Below are positions 1 to 9,354 of a stretch of 64,000 nucleotides of DNA, in pieces. The DNA comes from Draconibacterium sediminis (lineage in GTDB: Bacteria > Bacteroidota > Bacteroidia > Bacteroidales > Prolixibacteraceae). Where the stretch lies: assembly GCF_000949475.1 (NCBI RefSeq), contig NZ_JRHC01000001.1, positions 2,108,001-2,172,000 of the forward strand, written 5' to 3'. Each line of letters starts with the position of its first letter. The stretch's first letter is position 1. A program made the translations under genes and the position numbers. The notes beneath the pieces were generated by a model, which worked only from the letters and a program-made list of their open reading frames with translations, did no database searches and had not been told where the DNA came from.

Positions 1-3
1 AAA

Positions 4-43
4 AACGAAGCTTGCTAATTTCATGGTGCAAGCTTCGTTTTTT
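4..43. terminator. Bidirectional intrinsic terminator
   Basis: Twelve-base perfect inverted repeat (AACGAAGCTTGC and its complement) around a 12-base loop. It has a T-run on the right and an A-run on the left, so it could stop transcription in both directions. It lies just past the stop codon of the minus-strand DUF4249 gene. Confidence 0.8.
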
Positions 44-86
44 CCTGTGAAATGTTTATTTCAAACTTTAATTGTATGAATCGATG

Positions 87-1004
87 TTAAATTTCGGGAA
101 CGCTCGATACCAAAGGTGTAAAATTTGAGTCGTCGATTATCACCGTATTGCCTACCGATATATCGCGTGCCGAAAACAGTCCCAGAATTCGTTTTCCATC
201 GCTCGATGTCAGGTTGCTGGGCACATTTGCAGGCGGTACACTAAACGGACCTCCGGCCCAGGCCTGGTCGCTCAGTCCCCAGTAAAATTCGTAAGCAGCC
301 TCCGAAATGGAGAGTTGCTCCACAACTACTGTATCTCCCAAATGGAGTATTTTGTCTTCTTCTTCGTCTTCCCAGTCGAGGAGGACCAGCATGTCGTAAA
401 TGTAATTTCCATCTACCAGTTCATCGCTGGCAAAAGCCAGGTCTTCACCGTCATTAAGTAATTCGCCGTTTAGGTAAATATCCCATTTGTAATAATGTCC
501 CAAACCGGGTGTTTCCTGCGAGTTGATATAAATTCCCAGGTATTCGTAATTGCCACGGTCGCTTAAATTTACTTTTACCGTATCAAGCGTTTCAACTTCC
601 TGTAAATATTCTTCGCCGGTAATTACGGTTCCGTCCGGAGTGGTTATTGTTAAGGTATAAGTCCTGCCTGTAACGCCCGGATAATTAGTGCCGGCGGGCA
701 GCATATAAATTCCTGTGGTTCCTTGCTCTTCGAGTGTTACGGTATTTGGCGAATCGGCATTGTCGCTTATTTGAACAACGGCATTACTGATTACCGGATT
801 TTGTGCTGTTTGATTTACCGCAAGCGTACGTTCAAGTTTTACGTAAACATTGTTTTCTGCTTTGGTGCTAATATACGCTTCAACGGCTATCAGGTCAATA
901 TCTTCGTCGTTCAGTTCCACCTCAACCACATCTTCGCATGCGGTGAATGCAACGATGGCAAACAGAAGAATGATAATTCCTTTTATTATTTGTGCTGTTT
1001 TCAT
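87..1004 (-). CDS. DUF4249 family lipoprotein
   Basis: A 305-residue surface or periplasmic lipoprotein. The N-terminus has a short basic stretch, a hydrophobic core and a lipobox ending at Cys23 (AFTAC), followed by an acidic stretch (EDVVEVELNDED). The remaining all-beta sequence matches the DUF4249 family, which in Bacteroidota is almost always encoded next to a TonB-dependent receptor. Here it follows the receptor gene by 5 bases, so the two form one transcription unit and probably one uptake complex. The DUF4249 protein plausibly acts as the receptor's surface partner, as SusD does for SusC; that role is inference and the substrate is unknown. Confidence 0.88.
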   Translation of the reverse strand: MKTAQIIKGIIILLFAIVAFTACEDVVEVELNDEDIDLIAVEAYISTKAENNVYVKLERTLAVNQTAQNPVISNAVVQISDNADSPNTVTLEEQGTTGIYMLPAGTNYPGVTGRTYTLTITTPDGTVITGEEYLQEVETLDTVKVNLSDRGNYEYLGIYINSQETPGLGHYYKWDIYLNGELLNDGEDLAFASDELVDGNYIYDMLVLLDWEDEEEDKILHLGDTVVVEQLSISEAAYEFYWGLSDQAWAGGPFSVPPANVPSNLTSSDGKRILGLFSARDISVGNTVIIDDSNFTPLVSSVPEI

Positions 1005-1009
1005 GACTT

Positions 1010-3358
1010 CTAGAATTTGAAATTATAAGTGATGGATGGGATAGGAGCTCCGATAATCGACAAACGGATAAATTCTGTTTGATTCGGATTGTCTTCGTTT
1101 GCCTCCGGAGTAATCGAATAAGCATTTCGTCGTCCGTAAACATTATACACCGACACGTTTATCGATTGTTTAAAACGGCGGTTCGCATTCTTTTTAAAGT
1201 CGTAGGTAAACGAAAGATCCAGGCGGTTGTAATCCGGAATCCGGTTGCTGTTGCGGGCCGAATATTCGTAAACCTGGTTGCCCTGAACATAGTATTTAGC
1301 CACCGGGTACGATGTTGGATTTCCGGTTGCATAAACAAAATTGGCTGCAAAGTTCCAGCGGTCGTTCAGTTGGTAACTCGATACCAGCGAAAGATCGTGT
1401 GTGCGATCGTACGACGATGGATACGGATTTCCGTTGTTAATACCCGGAATTTCGCGCTCGGTTTTCGACCAGGTGTAACCCACCCAACCGGTAAGTTTCC
1501 CTTTCGATTTTTTTACCAGTGCTTCCAGTCCTTTCGAGGTACCTGAGCCGTGCAGCAATTCGGTTTCAATAGCATCGTTCAAAAACAGTTCCGCTCCTTC
1601 AATGTAATCCAGAACATTATGCATGTCTTTGTAATAAACCTCAACAGATGTTTCATACATGTTTTGCTGGAAGTTTCGGAAATAGCCGAGCGATACCTGA
1701 TCAACTTTCAGCGGTTTGATGTAAGTGCTCGATGGCAACCAAATATCAAGTGGTGTAGGTGATTGTGTATTCGAAATTAGGTGCAGGTTTTGCACCATTC
1801 TGTTATACGATCCTTTTACCGAACTATTCCGGTCGAGGGTGTATTTCATGCTAAAACGTGGCTCCAGATGAACAAAGGCATCGCCGATTTTATCGTTCTT
1901 TCCGTAGCTAATGGTTTCAATAATTTCATTCTTATCAGGATTTTCAGGATCTGCGTAAATATTAACTTCTCCTTTACCAACCTGCTGAAAATGACTTAAA
2001 CGCACGCCGTATTGCATTGAAAAACGATCGGATAATTTCTGTTCGTTCGAAAGATACAACGCACTTTCAATGGCATTGTAGTGTGCCAGTTCCATGTCCG
2101 AAAACATGGAGTTATCGCCGTTGGTAGTAATCTTGCCCGGGCGGAATTCATGTCTGATGGTGTTCACTCCAAACTTAACGGTGTTTTGTGGATTTGCAAA
2201 CCAGGTAAAATCCGCTTTTCCGTTGTAGTCTTTTATCCTTGACGACCAATCGAAGTTATCGGCATTATCTCCCGGAACTCCAAGTTTGTAGTCGTAGTTG
2301 GAAAAAATGGCCGAAATATTCATAAAAATCTTATCTCCGAAAATATGGTTCCAGCGGGCGGTGGCTGTGGCATTTCCCCAACGCATGTACATCGATTCGC
2401 CCAGCTCAAAAACATCTTCGCCCATATAACCGGAAAGGTAAATGCGGTTGTTGTTATTGATAACAAGATTTGATTTTCCGTTCAAATCGTAGAAATACAT
2501 GGTGTTGTCTTCCAGCTCATCCAAACCGGCTGCTTTTCCCAGAATGTCGTAATAGGTGCGGCGTCCGGCCAGCAGAAAACTCCATTTGTCTTTTATAATC
2601 GGTCCTTCCAGAGTTAAGCGGCTCGACAGGTTTCCAATTCCACCATCGAATCCAAACTGTTTGGAATTACCGTCTTTTTGTCGGATATCGATTACCGAAG
2701 AAGCTTTTCCGCCATACTCGGCCGGAATTCCACTTTTGTACACCTGAATATCTTTAATGGCATTTGAGTTAAACACCGAAAAGAAACCCATAAGGTGCGA
2801 GGCGTTGTATACCGGTGCTTCGTCCAGAATCATCAGGTTTTCATCGGGGCCACCACCTCGAACGTATAAACCCGAGCTGGCTTCGCCGCCGCTCTGAATT
2901 CCGGGCAACAGCTGAATGGTGCGGATAATATCCACTTCGCCCATAAATGCCGGAAGCTTTTGAATGGTTTTTACCGGAAGTTTTTCCATTCCCATTTCAA
3001 TACGTTCCACATTGGCATTGGCAGCTTCGCCGCTTACAATAATCTCTTCCATTACTTCGGTATTTTCCTGTAACGAAAGCGAAATGTTAGTACTTTCCCG
3101 GGCATCAATTTTCTGTTTTACGGTTTTGTAACCGATAAACGAAACCTGAAGCGTGTAGCTTCCTTCGGGAATGGTGAGCGAGTAAAATCCGTAGGCATTT
3201 GATGCGGTGCCCTGTTTCAGTTCTTCAACATAAACCGTAGCACCAATTAGCGCTTCTCCGTTGGAAGCGTCTCTGAGGTACCCACTTAAGGTAATGTTCT
3301 GTGCTTGTACTACAACTCCAATAGAAAGGAGAAGGAGTAACATCATTGTTTTCATCAT
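1010..3358 (-). CDS. TonB-dependent receptor with carboxypeptidase-like regulatory domain
   Basis: A 782-residue outer-membrane receptor. The signal peptide (about residues 1-19) ends in VQAQ. A CarboxypepD_reg-like beta-sandwich follows (about 22-105), with the usual LIGATVYVEE and SYTLQVSFIGYKTV patterns. The plug domain covers about 120-240 and includes SGLYVRGGGPDENLMILDEA. The rest is a 22-strand-type barrel ending in an aromatic residue (TYNFKF). It is not a SusC (too short, no SusC signature) but the receptor class that pairs with DUF4249 lipoproteins, as seen immediately downstream. Ligand unknown. A TAnnTTTG-type element lies about 75 bases upstream of the start. Confidence 0.92.
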   Translation of the reverse strand: MMKTMMLLLLLSIGVVVQAQNITLSGYLRDASNGEALIGATVYVEELKQGTASNAYGFYSLTIPEGSYTLQVSFIGYKTVKQKIDARESTNISLSLQENTEVMEEIIVSGEAANANVERIEMGMEKLPVKTIQKLPAFMGEVDIIRTIQLLPGIQSGGEASSGLYVRGGGPDENLMILDEAPVYNASHLMGFFSVFNSNAIKDIQVYKSGIPAEYGGKASSVIDIRQKDGNSKQFGFDGGIGNLSSRLTLEGPIIKDKWSFLLAGRRTYYDILGKAAGLDELEDNTMYFYDLNGKSNLVINNNNRIYLSGYMGEDVFELGESMYMRWGNATATARWNHIFGDKIFMNISAIFSNYDYKLGVPGDNADNFDWSSRIKDYNGKADFTWFANPQNTVKFGVNTIRHEFRPGKITTNGDNSMFSDMELAHYNAIESALYLSNEQKLSDRFSMQYGVRLSHFQQVGKGEVNIYADPENPDKNEIIETISYGKNDKIGDAFVHLEPRFSMKYTLDRNSSVKGSYNRMVQNLHLISNTQSPTPLDIWLPSSTYIKPLKVDQVSLGYFRNFQQNMYETSVEVYYKDMHNVLDYIEGAELFLNDAIETELLHGSGTSKGLEALVKKSKGKLTGWVGYTWSKTEREIPGINNGNPYPSSYDRTHDLSLVSSYQLNDRWNFAANFVYATGNPTSYPVAKYYVQGNQVYEYSARNSNRIPDYNRLDLSFTYDFKKNANRRFKQSINVSVYNVYGRRNAYSITPEANEDNPNQTEFIRLSIIGAPIPSITYNFKF

Positions 3359-3432
3359 TTTTTGGCTTTTGTTTCTAATTGTTTTTTGTTTTGGATGTTT
3401 GGCTGAACATCCACATTGTTTTCTAGCTCCAA

Positions 3433-3440
3433 CAAAAGTA
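3433..3440 (-). promoter_or_regulatory. Candidate -7 promoter element for the receptor/DUF4249 operon
   Basis: Reads TACTTTTG on the minus strand, matching the Bacteroidota -7 consensus TAnnTTTG. A clear -33 TTG at 19-21 bases is missing; the region there is T-rich. The 5' leader would be about 70 bases. Confidence 0.35.
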
Positions 3441-3584
3441 ATACATCATATAAATGTGTTTTTAAAAATCCGACCAATTACCGATTTTAGTCGACAAATG
3501 ATACGAATCCATATTTTTGTCGGTTCTGTAGTTAGTGACAACAAAAAATGATGAGGGTTACAGTTTTAGGAATTTTTTTTGAAA

Positions 3585-4772
3585 TCAGTGCTGAATAGAA
3601 ATCTTTTGAGAATGCTGATATGAGCCTGCGCTAACGGTTACAATATACATTCCGTTCGTCAGGTCCAGAACCGGAATACGATCGTTGCTGTAGGTGGTTT
3701 TATAAACCTTTTTCAGCTGACCTATTGTATTATAAATTTGAATGGTTAACTGCTGATCAAATTGTTGTTCGGGATTGAAAAACTGGAACGATTCAGAAGC
3801 GGGACTTGGAAAAATATAGGCCGATTGTGAAGAAAGATGGCTGGTGTTATCGCGCCAGTCGCGAATGCCGTTTTGATTTGAATCGCCGGGAGTAGTGCTA
3901 CTGGCCGTTGAGTTTTGCCAGCTCGAACCTTTCACTACAATGTCAAAAAGATCGTCAAGTCCATCGTTATCCTGATCCGAAAGAAGGAGTTGAATTCCGG
4001 CCTTGCTTAGGTCTCCCAAGTCGTATGATTCAAACAAATCAGAACTTCCATCATCATCCGAATCAGTATCAAGCATATCGGGTATTCCATCGCGGTCGGT
4101 GTCTACCGGATTATAGCATGTGCCGCCCATTTCTGGTTCGTATGCATCATCCCATCCGTTTTGGTTGGCATCAATATTTGAGGGCTGAATGTAATTGCGC
4201 TCTTGTTGCCATTCAATATTATCGGTAATGCCATCGTTATCGCTGTCGATATCAAAATTGTTCGGAACACCATCATTGTCGGTATCCAATCCTATTCCAT
4301 CCAAATAATCGGGTAGGCCATCGTTATCGTTATCCAGGTCAGCGTAATTCGGTATGTCATCCAGATCGGCGTTTTCTATGATTTGAATAAATACTCGGGC
4401 TTGAGCACTGTATTCATTTTCGGTAATTTCTTTAATGTAATAGTCGAAACTAATTGTTCCTTCACATTTATCCGGTACCTCCAACTTGAAATGCCCGTTT
4501 TTTTCCATTGACAGCTTACCCTCTTTTGGAGAAGCTGCAAATAAAATTTCGATCCTGTCTCCGTTGGGATCATAATCGTTCCCAAGTACATCTCCGTAAA
4601 ATATAAGATTGTATTGGGCGGTTAAAAGAAAAGTATCGTTTTCAGCTATGGGAGGAACGTTCAAACCGTCATCATTGTTGGTAAGATTCGATGCTCCTTG
4701 TGTTGTATATAAACTACAAATAAAGAAAACCAGAAGCACGCCTGCGTTCCATATCTTGGCTCGTATTTTCAA
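3585..4772 (-). CDS. T9SS-secreted protein with cadherin-like domain and calcium-binding TSP3 repeats
   Basis: A 395-residue exported protein. The signal peptide is at about 1-27. A cadherin/Ig-like module follows (about 38-130), with the signature DVLGNDYDPNGD. Acidic thrombospondin type 3-like calcium-binding repeats cover about 135-270 (DLDNDNDGLPDYLDG, DTDNDGVPNNFDIDSDNDG, DTDRDGIPDMLDTDSDDDG). The C-terminal domain (about 315-395) has features of a type A T9SS sorting signal: FPSPASESF, IQIYNTIGQL, and LTNGMYIVTVSAG before a basic end. No catalytic domain is visible; adhesion or a structural surface role is inference. It is a single gene on the minus strand, 210 bases upstream of the neighbouring receptor operon and without obvious coupling to it. 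Confidence 0.85.
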   Translation of the reverse strand: MKIRAKIWNAGVLLVFFICSLYTTQGASNLTNNDDGLNVPPIAENDTFLLTAQYNLIFYGDVLGNDYDPNGDRIEILFAASPKEGKLSMEKNGHFKLEVPDKCEGTISFDYYIKEITENEYSAQARVFIQIIENADLDDIPNYADLDNDNDGLPDYLDGIGLDTDNDGVPNNFDIDSDNDGITDNIEWQQERNYIQPSNIDANQNGWDDAYEPEMGGTCYNPVDTDRDGIPDMLDTDSDDDGSSDLFESYDLGDLSKAGIQLLLSDQDNDGLDDLFDIVVKGSSWQNSTASSTTPGDSNQNGIRDWRDNTSHLSSQSAYIFPSPASESFQFFNPEQQFDQQLTIQIYNTIGQLKKVYKTTYSNDRIPVLDLTNGMYIVTVSAGSYQHSQKISIQH

Positions 4773-4981
4773 AACGGGTTTGTATTATTCAAATTTACGC
4801 AGATAATGAGGGCTTTAGCGAATAATATTTGCTGAAATGGTGGGGTGAAAAGATTGTTTTTAAAAGGCGTTTTACTTAGTGGGACTAAGTTTTATTGTGT
4901 TGTGTGTAAGGTATTTGCGCGTAAAACATCTGTTTTGCTTAGTGTTGGCTAAGGAATTGAGAAATGCAGGATGTGATTGTT

Positions 4982-6007
4982 TTATTTTTGTTGTGATGAA
5001 TTTCGCACAATCAGTTCTGTTTCCATCATTATCGTTTCGTAGTTTTTGGGTTTTGTTTTGCTGCCAATTTGTTTAATGAGCAGCTCGGCTGCCTTTTGAC
5101 CCATTTCAAAACCGGGCTGTTTTATTGTAGATATTGAAGGTGTTACCAATTCGCTAAACGGCTCGTTACTAAAACCTACAATCGCAATATCTTCAGGCAC
5201 CTTAATGCCTTTTTCGTTTAAATGAATGATAGCACTCAAAGCGGTGGTGTCGTTGGCACAAAAAATGGCGTCGGGTCGTTCTTTTGTTTTCAGAATCTTT
5301 TTAATGGCATTTAGTCCGTCTTCGCGGGTAAGGCTGTTATGCAAAATCTGATTTTCGTTAATTTGCAATCCGGCATCACTAATTGCCTTCCGGTAACCGG
5401 CTTCGCGTTTTGCGTAGATTTGCAGGTTCAGTGGCCCTCCAATATGTGCAACTTTTTTTCGTCCCTGCTCTATAAGGTGCTGCGTGGCCCGGTAGGCACC
5501 GCCAAAATCATCGACAACAATTTTATGCGCCGGAATTTCGTCCACAATCCGATCGAAAAATACCAGCGGAATATTTCTTTCCGAAAAAAGTTTCAGGTGA
5601 TCGTACGACTGAGTTTCCATACCTATCGATAAAATCAAACCATCAACACGGTTTGCAAAAAGAGTGTGGGCAATGGTACTTTCTTTCTCCAGATTATCGT
5701 TTGACTGTGAAATGGTAACAGCAAATCCTTGTTTGTAGGCCACATCTTCAATTCCGGAAATTACCGATGAAAAGAAATGACGGTTGATCAGCGGAACAAT
5801 AACTCCGATGGTATTGGTGCGCCGGGTACGCAAATTAGCCGCCATTACATTAGGCCGATAACCCATTTCTATTGCCGCTTTTTTAATCTTCTGTCGTGTT
5901 GCTTCACTAATCAAAGGATTGTCTTTTAAAGCACGCGAAACTGTGGAAGCCGAAATATTCAGCTTTTTGGCTATATCGTGAATTGTAATTTCCGGTTTTT
6001 GCGCCAT
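4982..6007 (-). CDS. LacI-family transcriptional regulator of the kduI-kduD operon
   Basis: A 341-residue repressor. The N-terminal LacI helix-turn-helix covers about 6-27 (TIHDIAKKLNISASTVSRAL). The hinge helix region (MGYRPNVMAANLRTRR) follows, then a periplasmic-binding-protein-like sensor domain from about 65 (TIGVIVPLINRHFFSSVISG) to the end. It is divergently transcribed from kduI. The 120-base spacer holds an 18-base perfect palindrome that overlaps the -33 elements of both promoters, so it likely represses itself and the kdu genes. The inducer is probably an unsaturated-uronate intermediate such as 5-keto-4-deoxyuronate or 2-keto-3-deoxygluconate (inference from context). Confidence 0.92.
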   Translation of the reverse strand: MAQKPEITIHDIAKKLNISASTVSRALKDNPLISEATRQKIKKAAIEMGYRPNVMAANLRTRRTNTIGVIVPLINRHFFSSVISGIEDVAYKQGFAVTISQSNDNLEKESTIAHTLFANRVDGLILSIGMETQSYDHLKLFSERNIPLVFFDRIVDEIPAHKIVVDDFGGAYRATQHLIEQGRKKVAHIGGPLNLQIYAKREAGYRKAISDAGLQINENQILHNSLTREDGLNAIKKILKTKERPDAIFCANDTTALSAIIHLNEKGIKVPEDIAIVGFSNEPFSELVTPSISTIKQPGFEMGQKAAELLIKQIGSKTKPKNYETIMMETELIVRNSSQQK

Positions 6008-6025
6008 TTGTTGTCTTATTTACGG

Positions 6026-6056
6026 CAAAGTTAAGAATATTTTTTAATCAATGCAA
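6026..6056 (-). promoter_or_regulatory. Promoter of the lacI-family gene
   Basis: On the minus strand, -33 TTG (inside the operator palindrome), 20 bases, then TAACTTTG, a full match to TAnnTTTG. The start codon is 18 bases past the -7 element. Confidence 0.65.
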
Positions 6057-6067
6057 TCGATTGCATT
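6050..6067. promoter_or_regulatory. LacI-type operator palindrome
   Basis: An 18-base perfect palindrome, AATGCAATCGATTGCATT, with the central CG typical of LacI-family operators. The TTG of the -33 element lies within it on each strand, so a single bound repressor would block both divergent promoters. Confidence 0.8.
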
Positions 6068-6091
6068 TCTGTTTCTTTCTTCTTACATTTG
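6061..6091 (+). promoter_or_regulatory. Promoter of the kduI-kduD operon
   Basis: -33 TTG in the right half of the operator, a 20-base spacer, then TACATTTG (TAnnTTTG consensus). The start codon of kduI is 37 bases downstream of the -7 element. The spacing is identical to that of the divergent promoter. Confidence 0.75.
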
Positions 6092-6128
6092 CACAACTAA
6101 ATGGTTTAAGAATTAAAAAATAAATACA

Positions 6129-6971
6129 ATGGCAACAATTTATGAAAGAAGGTATGCTTATCATCCTGAGGATTTTAAGAAATACGATACAGAAAAAATA
6201 AGAAAAGAATTTTTGGTGGAAAACCTGATGGAAGAAGGTAATGTTCGTATGGTGTATTCATCGATTGAGCGTTACATTGTTGGTGGTGCTGTTCCTGTAA
6301 AAGACGAACTTCCTTTAGAAACCATCGACCCCTTGAAAGCTGCCTATTTTTGCGAACGTCGCGAAGTGGGAGTAATGAATGTTGGTGGCACCGGAACCGT
6401 AGTAGTTGACGGTATAGCGTATAAAATGAATTACAAAGACGCCTTATATATTGGACGTGGCAGTAAGGAAGTCATCTTTAAATCAGACGATACAGCTAAA
6501 CCTGCTCACTTTTATTTTAACTCGGCACCGGCACACAAAGAATATCCAACCAAGCAGGTAACGTTGGCCGATGCCAATGTGCTGCACCTGGGAAGCCTGG
6601 AAACATCGAACGAAAGAAATATTAACCAGCTGATGATTAATACGGTTGTTGATACCTGTCAGCTGCAAATGGGAATGACTGAATTAAAACCGGGTAGTGT
6701 TTGGAACACCATGCCGGCACATCAGCACTCCCGTCGTAATGAGGTATATTTTTATTTTGAAGTACCCGAAAATCAGGCAATATGCCATTTTATGGGTGAG
6801 CCACAGGAAACACGTCATATCTGGATGAAAAACGAACAAGCTGTTATTTCTCCTGAGTGGTCGATTCACTCAGCTGCCGGAACTTCAAACTACGTTTTTA
6901 TATGGGGAATGGCGGGCGAAAATCTCGATTACACCGATATGGATGTTATTCAACCACAAGAATTGAGATAA
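6129..6971 (+). CDS. kduI: 5-dehydro-4-deoxy-D-glucuronate isomerase
   Basis: A 280-residue cytoplasmic enzyme that isomerises 5-keto-4-deoxyuronate to 2,5-diketo-3-deoxygluconate, in the breakdown of unsaturated uronic acids from pectin and other uronate polymers. Length and sequence match KduI throughout. The zinc-ligand set is present in two-domain cupin form: His198 and His200 in [10 protein letters not shown], Glu205, and His247 in WSIHSA. It is first in an operon with kduD (36-base gap) and a DUF4861 gene, behind a promoter with a LacI operator. Confidence 0.95.
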   Translation: MATIYERRYAYHPEDFKKYDTEKIRKEFLVENLMEEGNVRMVYSSIERYIVGGAVPVKDELPLETIDPLKAAYFCERREVGVMNVGGTGTVVVDGIAYKMNYKDALYIGRGSKEVIFKSDDTAKPAHFYFNSAPAHKEYPTKQVTLADANVLHLGSLETSNERNINQLMINTVVDTCQLQMGMTELKPGSVWNTMPAHQHSRRNEVYFYFEVPENQAICHFMGEPQETRHIWMKNEQAVISPEWSIHSAAGTSNYVFIWGMAGENLDYTDMDVIQPQELR

Positions 6972-7007
6972 GACACAACAAGCAATCATAAAAAAATATT
7001 AATTGAA

Positions 7008-7805
7008 ATGATACAAGAATTATTCAGCCTAAACGGAAAAGTAGCACTAATAACCGGTGGAACTCACGGTATTGGAATGGCAATTGGAAAAACGTTGGGT
7101 CAGGCCGGTGCAAAAATCTGTGTTAACGATATTTCTGATGAAAAACTGGAAGAATGTAAGGCAGAATATGCCAAAGCGGGTGTTGATGTATACACTTTAA
7201 AATTTGATGTTACCAACGAAGAAGCTGTTGATAAAGGAATTTCTCAAATTGAAGAAGAGGTAGGCGATGTGGATATTTTGATCAACAATGCCGGAATCAT
7301 CAAACGTATTCCAATTCTGGATATGCCGGTTGCTGATTATAAACAGGTTATTGATATTGACCTTGTTGCTCCTTTGATTCTTGCCAAACGAGTTGCGCCA
7401 AAAATGATCGAAAAACGTGCGGGAAAAATCATCAACATGTGCTCGATGATGAGCGTTTACGGACGTAACTCAGTGTCGGCTTATGCATCGGCAAAAGGAG
7501 GCTTAAAACTGCTAACCGCAAATATGTGCTGCGAGTGGGCAAAATACAATGTACAGATTAACGGAATCGGTCCGGGGTATATTGCAACGGCTCAAACAGC
7601 GCCAATTCGCGAAGGAGGCCATCCGTTTAACGATTTGGTGATGATGCGTACACCGGCTAACCGCTGGGGAGAACCTGAAGATATTGGAAATGCTGCGTTG
7701 TTTTTAGCCTCAAAAGCGGCTGATTTTGTAAACGGTCAGGTGCTTTATGTTGACGGTGGTATTTTGGCCAATTTTGGCTACGTAAAAGGCGAAAACGATA
7801 TATAA
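7008..7805 (+). CDS. kduD: 2-dehydro-3-deoxy-D-gluconate 5-dehydrogenase (SDR family)
   Basis: A 265-residue NAD(P)-dependent short-chain dehydrogenase. The cofactor motif TGGTHGIG is at about 16-23, NNAG at about 93-96, and the catalytic set is Ser146, Tyr159, Lys163 (YASAK). KduD interconverts 2,5-diketo-3-deoxygluconate and 2-keto-3-deoxygluconate, the step after KduI. Gluconate 5-dehydrogenases are close relatives, but the position right behind kduI favours KduD. The start has no recognisable Shine-Dalgarno sequence, as usual for this phylum. Confidence 0.9.
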   Translation: MIQELFSLNGKVALITGGTHGIGMAIGKTLGQAGAKICVNDISDEKLEECKAEYAKAGVDVYTLKFDVTNEEAVDKGISQIEEEVGDVDILINNAGIIKRIPILDMPVADYKQVIDIDLVAPLILAKRVAPKMIEKRAGKIINMCSMMSVYGRNSVSAYASAKGGLKLLTANMCCEWAKYNVQINGIGPGYIATAQTAPIREGGHPFNDLVMMRTPANRWGEPEDIGNAALFLASKAADFVNGQVLYVDGGILANFGYVKGENDI

Positions 7806-7898
7806 TAATAAACAAGAAGAATGTGTGTTAGAAACAAAGTTGCGGAATGGTTGCTTGTTTCTGATACACTTTTTCTAATCAATAAATCTGGACCTACT

Positions 7899-9164
7899 AT
7901 GAAGAACATTTTCCCATTTGGTATTTTATCTCTGATGCTGTTTGCCGCGTGTACACAGCAAGCTGCAATTACTCTGGAAAATCCACTGGCGGAAGAACGA
8001 ACTGATGAAGTGATTGTATTTTCACGCGAAGAAATTGCCGCTAAAATAACTTTGCAGGAAGGCAAACTACCGGTTTTTAAAAACGGCGAAAAAACTATTC
8101 CCAGCCAGGTTGATGATTTAGACGGTGATGGAGCCTGGGACGAAGTGGTTCTGTTGGTAGATATGAAAGCCAGCGAAACTATTGAGGCAACAATCGAATT
8201 GGTTGCGGAATCGGATTATCCAAAAGTTGAAAAACGTACTAACTTACGTTTAGGAATTGCACAGGTTGACGGAACCTACAAAGAGGTAGATAAGTATAAA
8301 GCAATTCCGGTTAGCGAGCCTTTTAAAATTATTGCACAGGGAGAAGGTGTGACCTGGGAGAATGAGAAGATCGCTTTCAGGGTTTATTTCGATTGCCGGA
8401 ATGTAAAAGACCTGTTTGGAAAACGCAAACCGGTAATGGTGGCCGACGATGTTCATACTGCTGCCATACACGATTACCATGTTTTGAACGACTGGGGAAT
8501 GGATGTGCTACATTGCGGTAGCTCGCTGGGATCGGGTGGCATTGCATTATTGAGAAATGACTCACTGATTCGGCTGGGATCGACTGATGTGTATGAATAT
8601 CAGAAAATTGTTGAAGGCCCGATTCGTTCGGTTTTTGATTTGAAATATTCGGGTTGGGATGTTGATGGTGAAGAGATGGAAGCTGTGGAGCGCATTACCA
8701 TTTATCCCGGGAAATACTGGTTTGAGTCGGATGTAACGGTTTACGGATGTTCAGAAAACGATCAGATTGTAACAGGAATTGTTACCTCGCAATTAAAAAA
8801 GGAACCGTTCCGGTTCGATGCAGCCGGTTTTACCTGTATCGGCACGCACGATGTACAGTCGTTGAATAACGATGAGTTGGGAATGGCAGTAATTGTACCT
8901 AAAACCGAAGCCGGTAAAATAGGAAGAACTACCAATATCAACTGGTTTAAAGAAGGTGTTAAAACGGTGCCGGAGAAAAATTTTAGCCATGTGATTTCGG
9001 AAACGTATTACATCGGTCAAAAATGTAAAGATGCCCAAGCTGCCAAACATTATTTTTTCTCGGTTTGGGGATTGGACAAAGACCAGTGGAAAACGGAAGA
9101 TGGTTTCAGGGAATACATTACTGCTGAGGCTAAAAAGCTTTCGTCGCCTATTCAAAAGCTGTAG
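7899..9164 (+). CDS. DUF4861 family lipoprotein
   Basis: A 421-residue exported protein, counted from the internal ATG that gives a clean lipoprotein signal (MKNIFPFGILSLMLFAAC, lipid Cys18). The frame extends 26 codons further upstream, but that extension is not signal-like. The body is beta-rich and matches DUF4861, a family of unknown biochemical function found repeatedly in pectin and uronate gene sets of Bacteroidota. It is third in the kduI-kduD operon, about 90 bases after kduD, which ties it to uronate-polymer use. A carbohydrate-processing or binding role is inference. Confidence 0.82.
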   Translation: MKNIFPFGILSLMLFAACTQQAAITLENPLAEERTDEVIVFSREEIAAKITLQEGKLPVFKNGEKTIPSQVDDLDGDGAWDEVVLLVDMKASETIEATIELVAESDYPKVEKRTNLRLGIAQVDGTYKEVDKYKAIPVSEPFKIIAQGEGVTWENEKIAFRVYFDCRNVKDLFGKRKPVMVADDVHTAAIHDYHVLNDWGMDVLHCGSSLGSGGIALLRNDSLIRLGSTDVYEYQKIVEGPIRSVFDLKYSGWDVDGEEMEAVERITIYPGKYWFESDVTVYGCSENDQIVTGIVTSQLKKEPFRFDAAGFTCIGTHDVQSLNNDELGMAVIVPKTEAGKIGRTTNINWFKEGVKTVPEKNFSHVISETYYIGQKCKDAQAAKHYFFSVWGLDKDQWKTEDGFREYITAEAKKLSSPIQKL

Positions 9165-9186
9165 TTATTTTAAGTGAAATAATATT

Positions 9187-9333
9187 TTTTGCACCGTCTT
9201 TTAAGGCGGTGGTTTAAAAATTTCCGAACCAAGCAGATTTAATAGGATTTTTGTAAAATTAAGTTTACAAAAATCCTATTAAATCTTAAATGAGTGGATC
9301 TCTTTTACCACCGCTCTAAAGAACGGTGCAAAA
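9187..9333. repeat. Nested inverted-repeat element between convergent genes
   Basis: Outer arms of about 31 bases (from TTTTGCACCG to CGGTGCAAAA, a few mismatches) enclose a second, perfect 23-base inverted repeat (9235-9257 and 9264-9286) with a 6-base loop. It fills the space between the convergent DUF4861 and GH92 genes. It could act as a two-way terminator, but the nested structure is larger than a terminator needs. Confidence 0.75.
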
Positions 9334-9354
9334 GTTAGTCATCTGCTGAATTTT

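Noticed and set aside
1079-1546. Long plus-strand frame opposite the TonB receptor
   Set aside because: Shadow of the receptor gene; no independent start context or family pattern.
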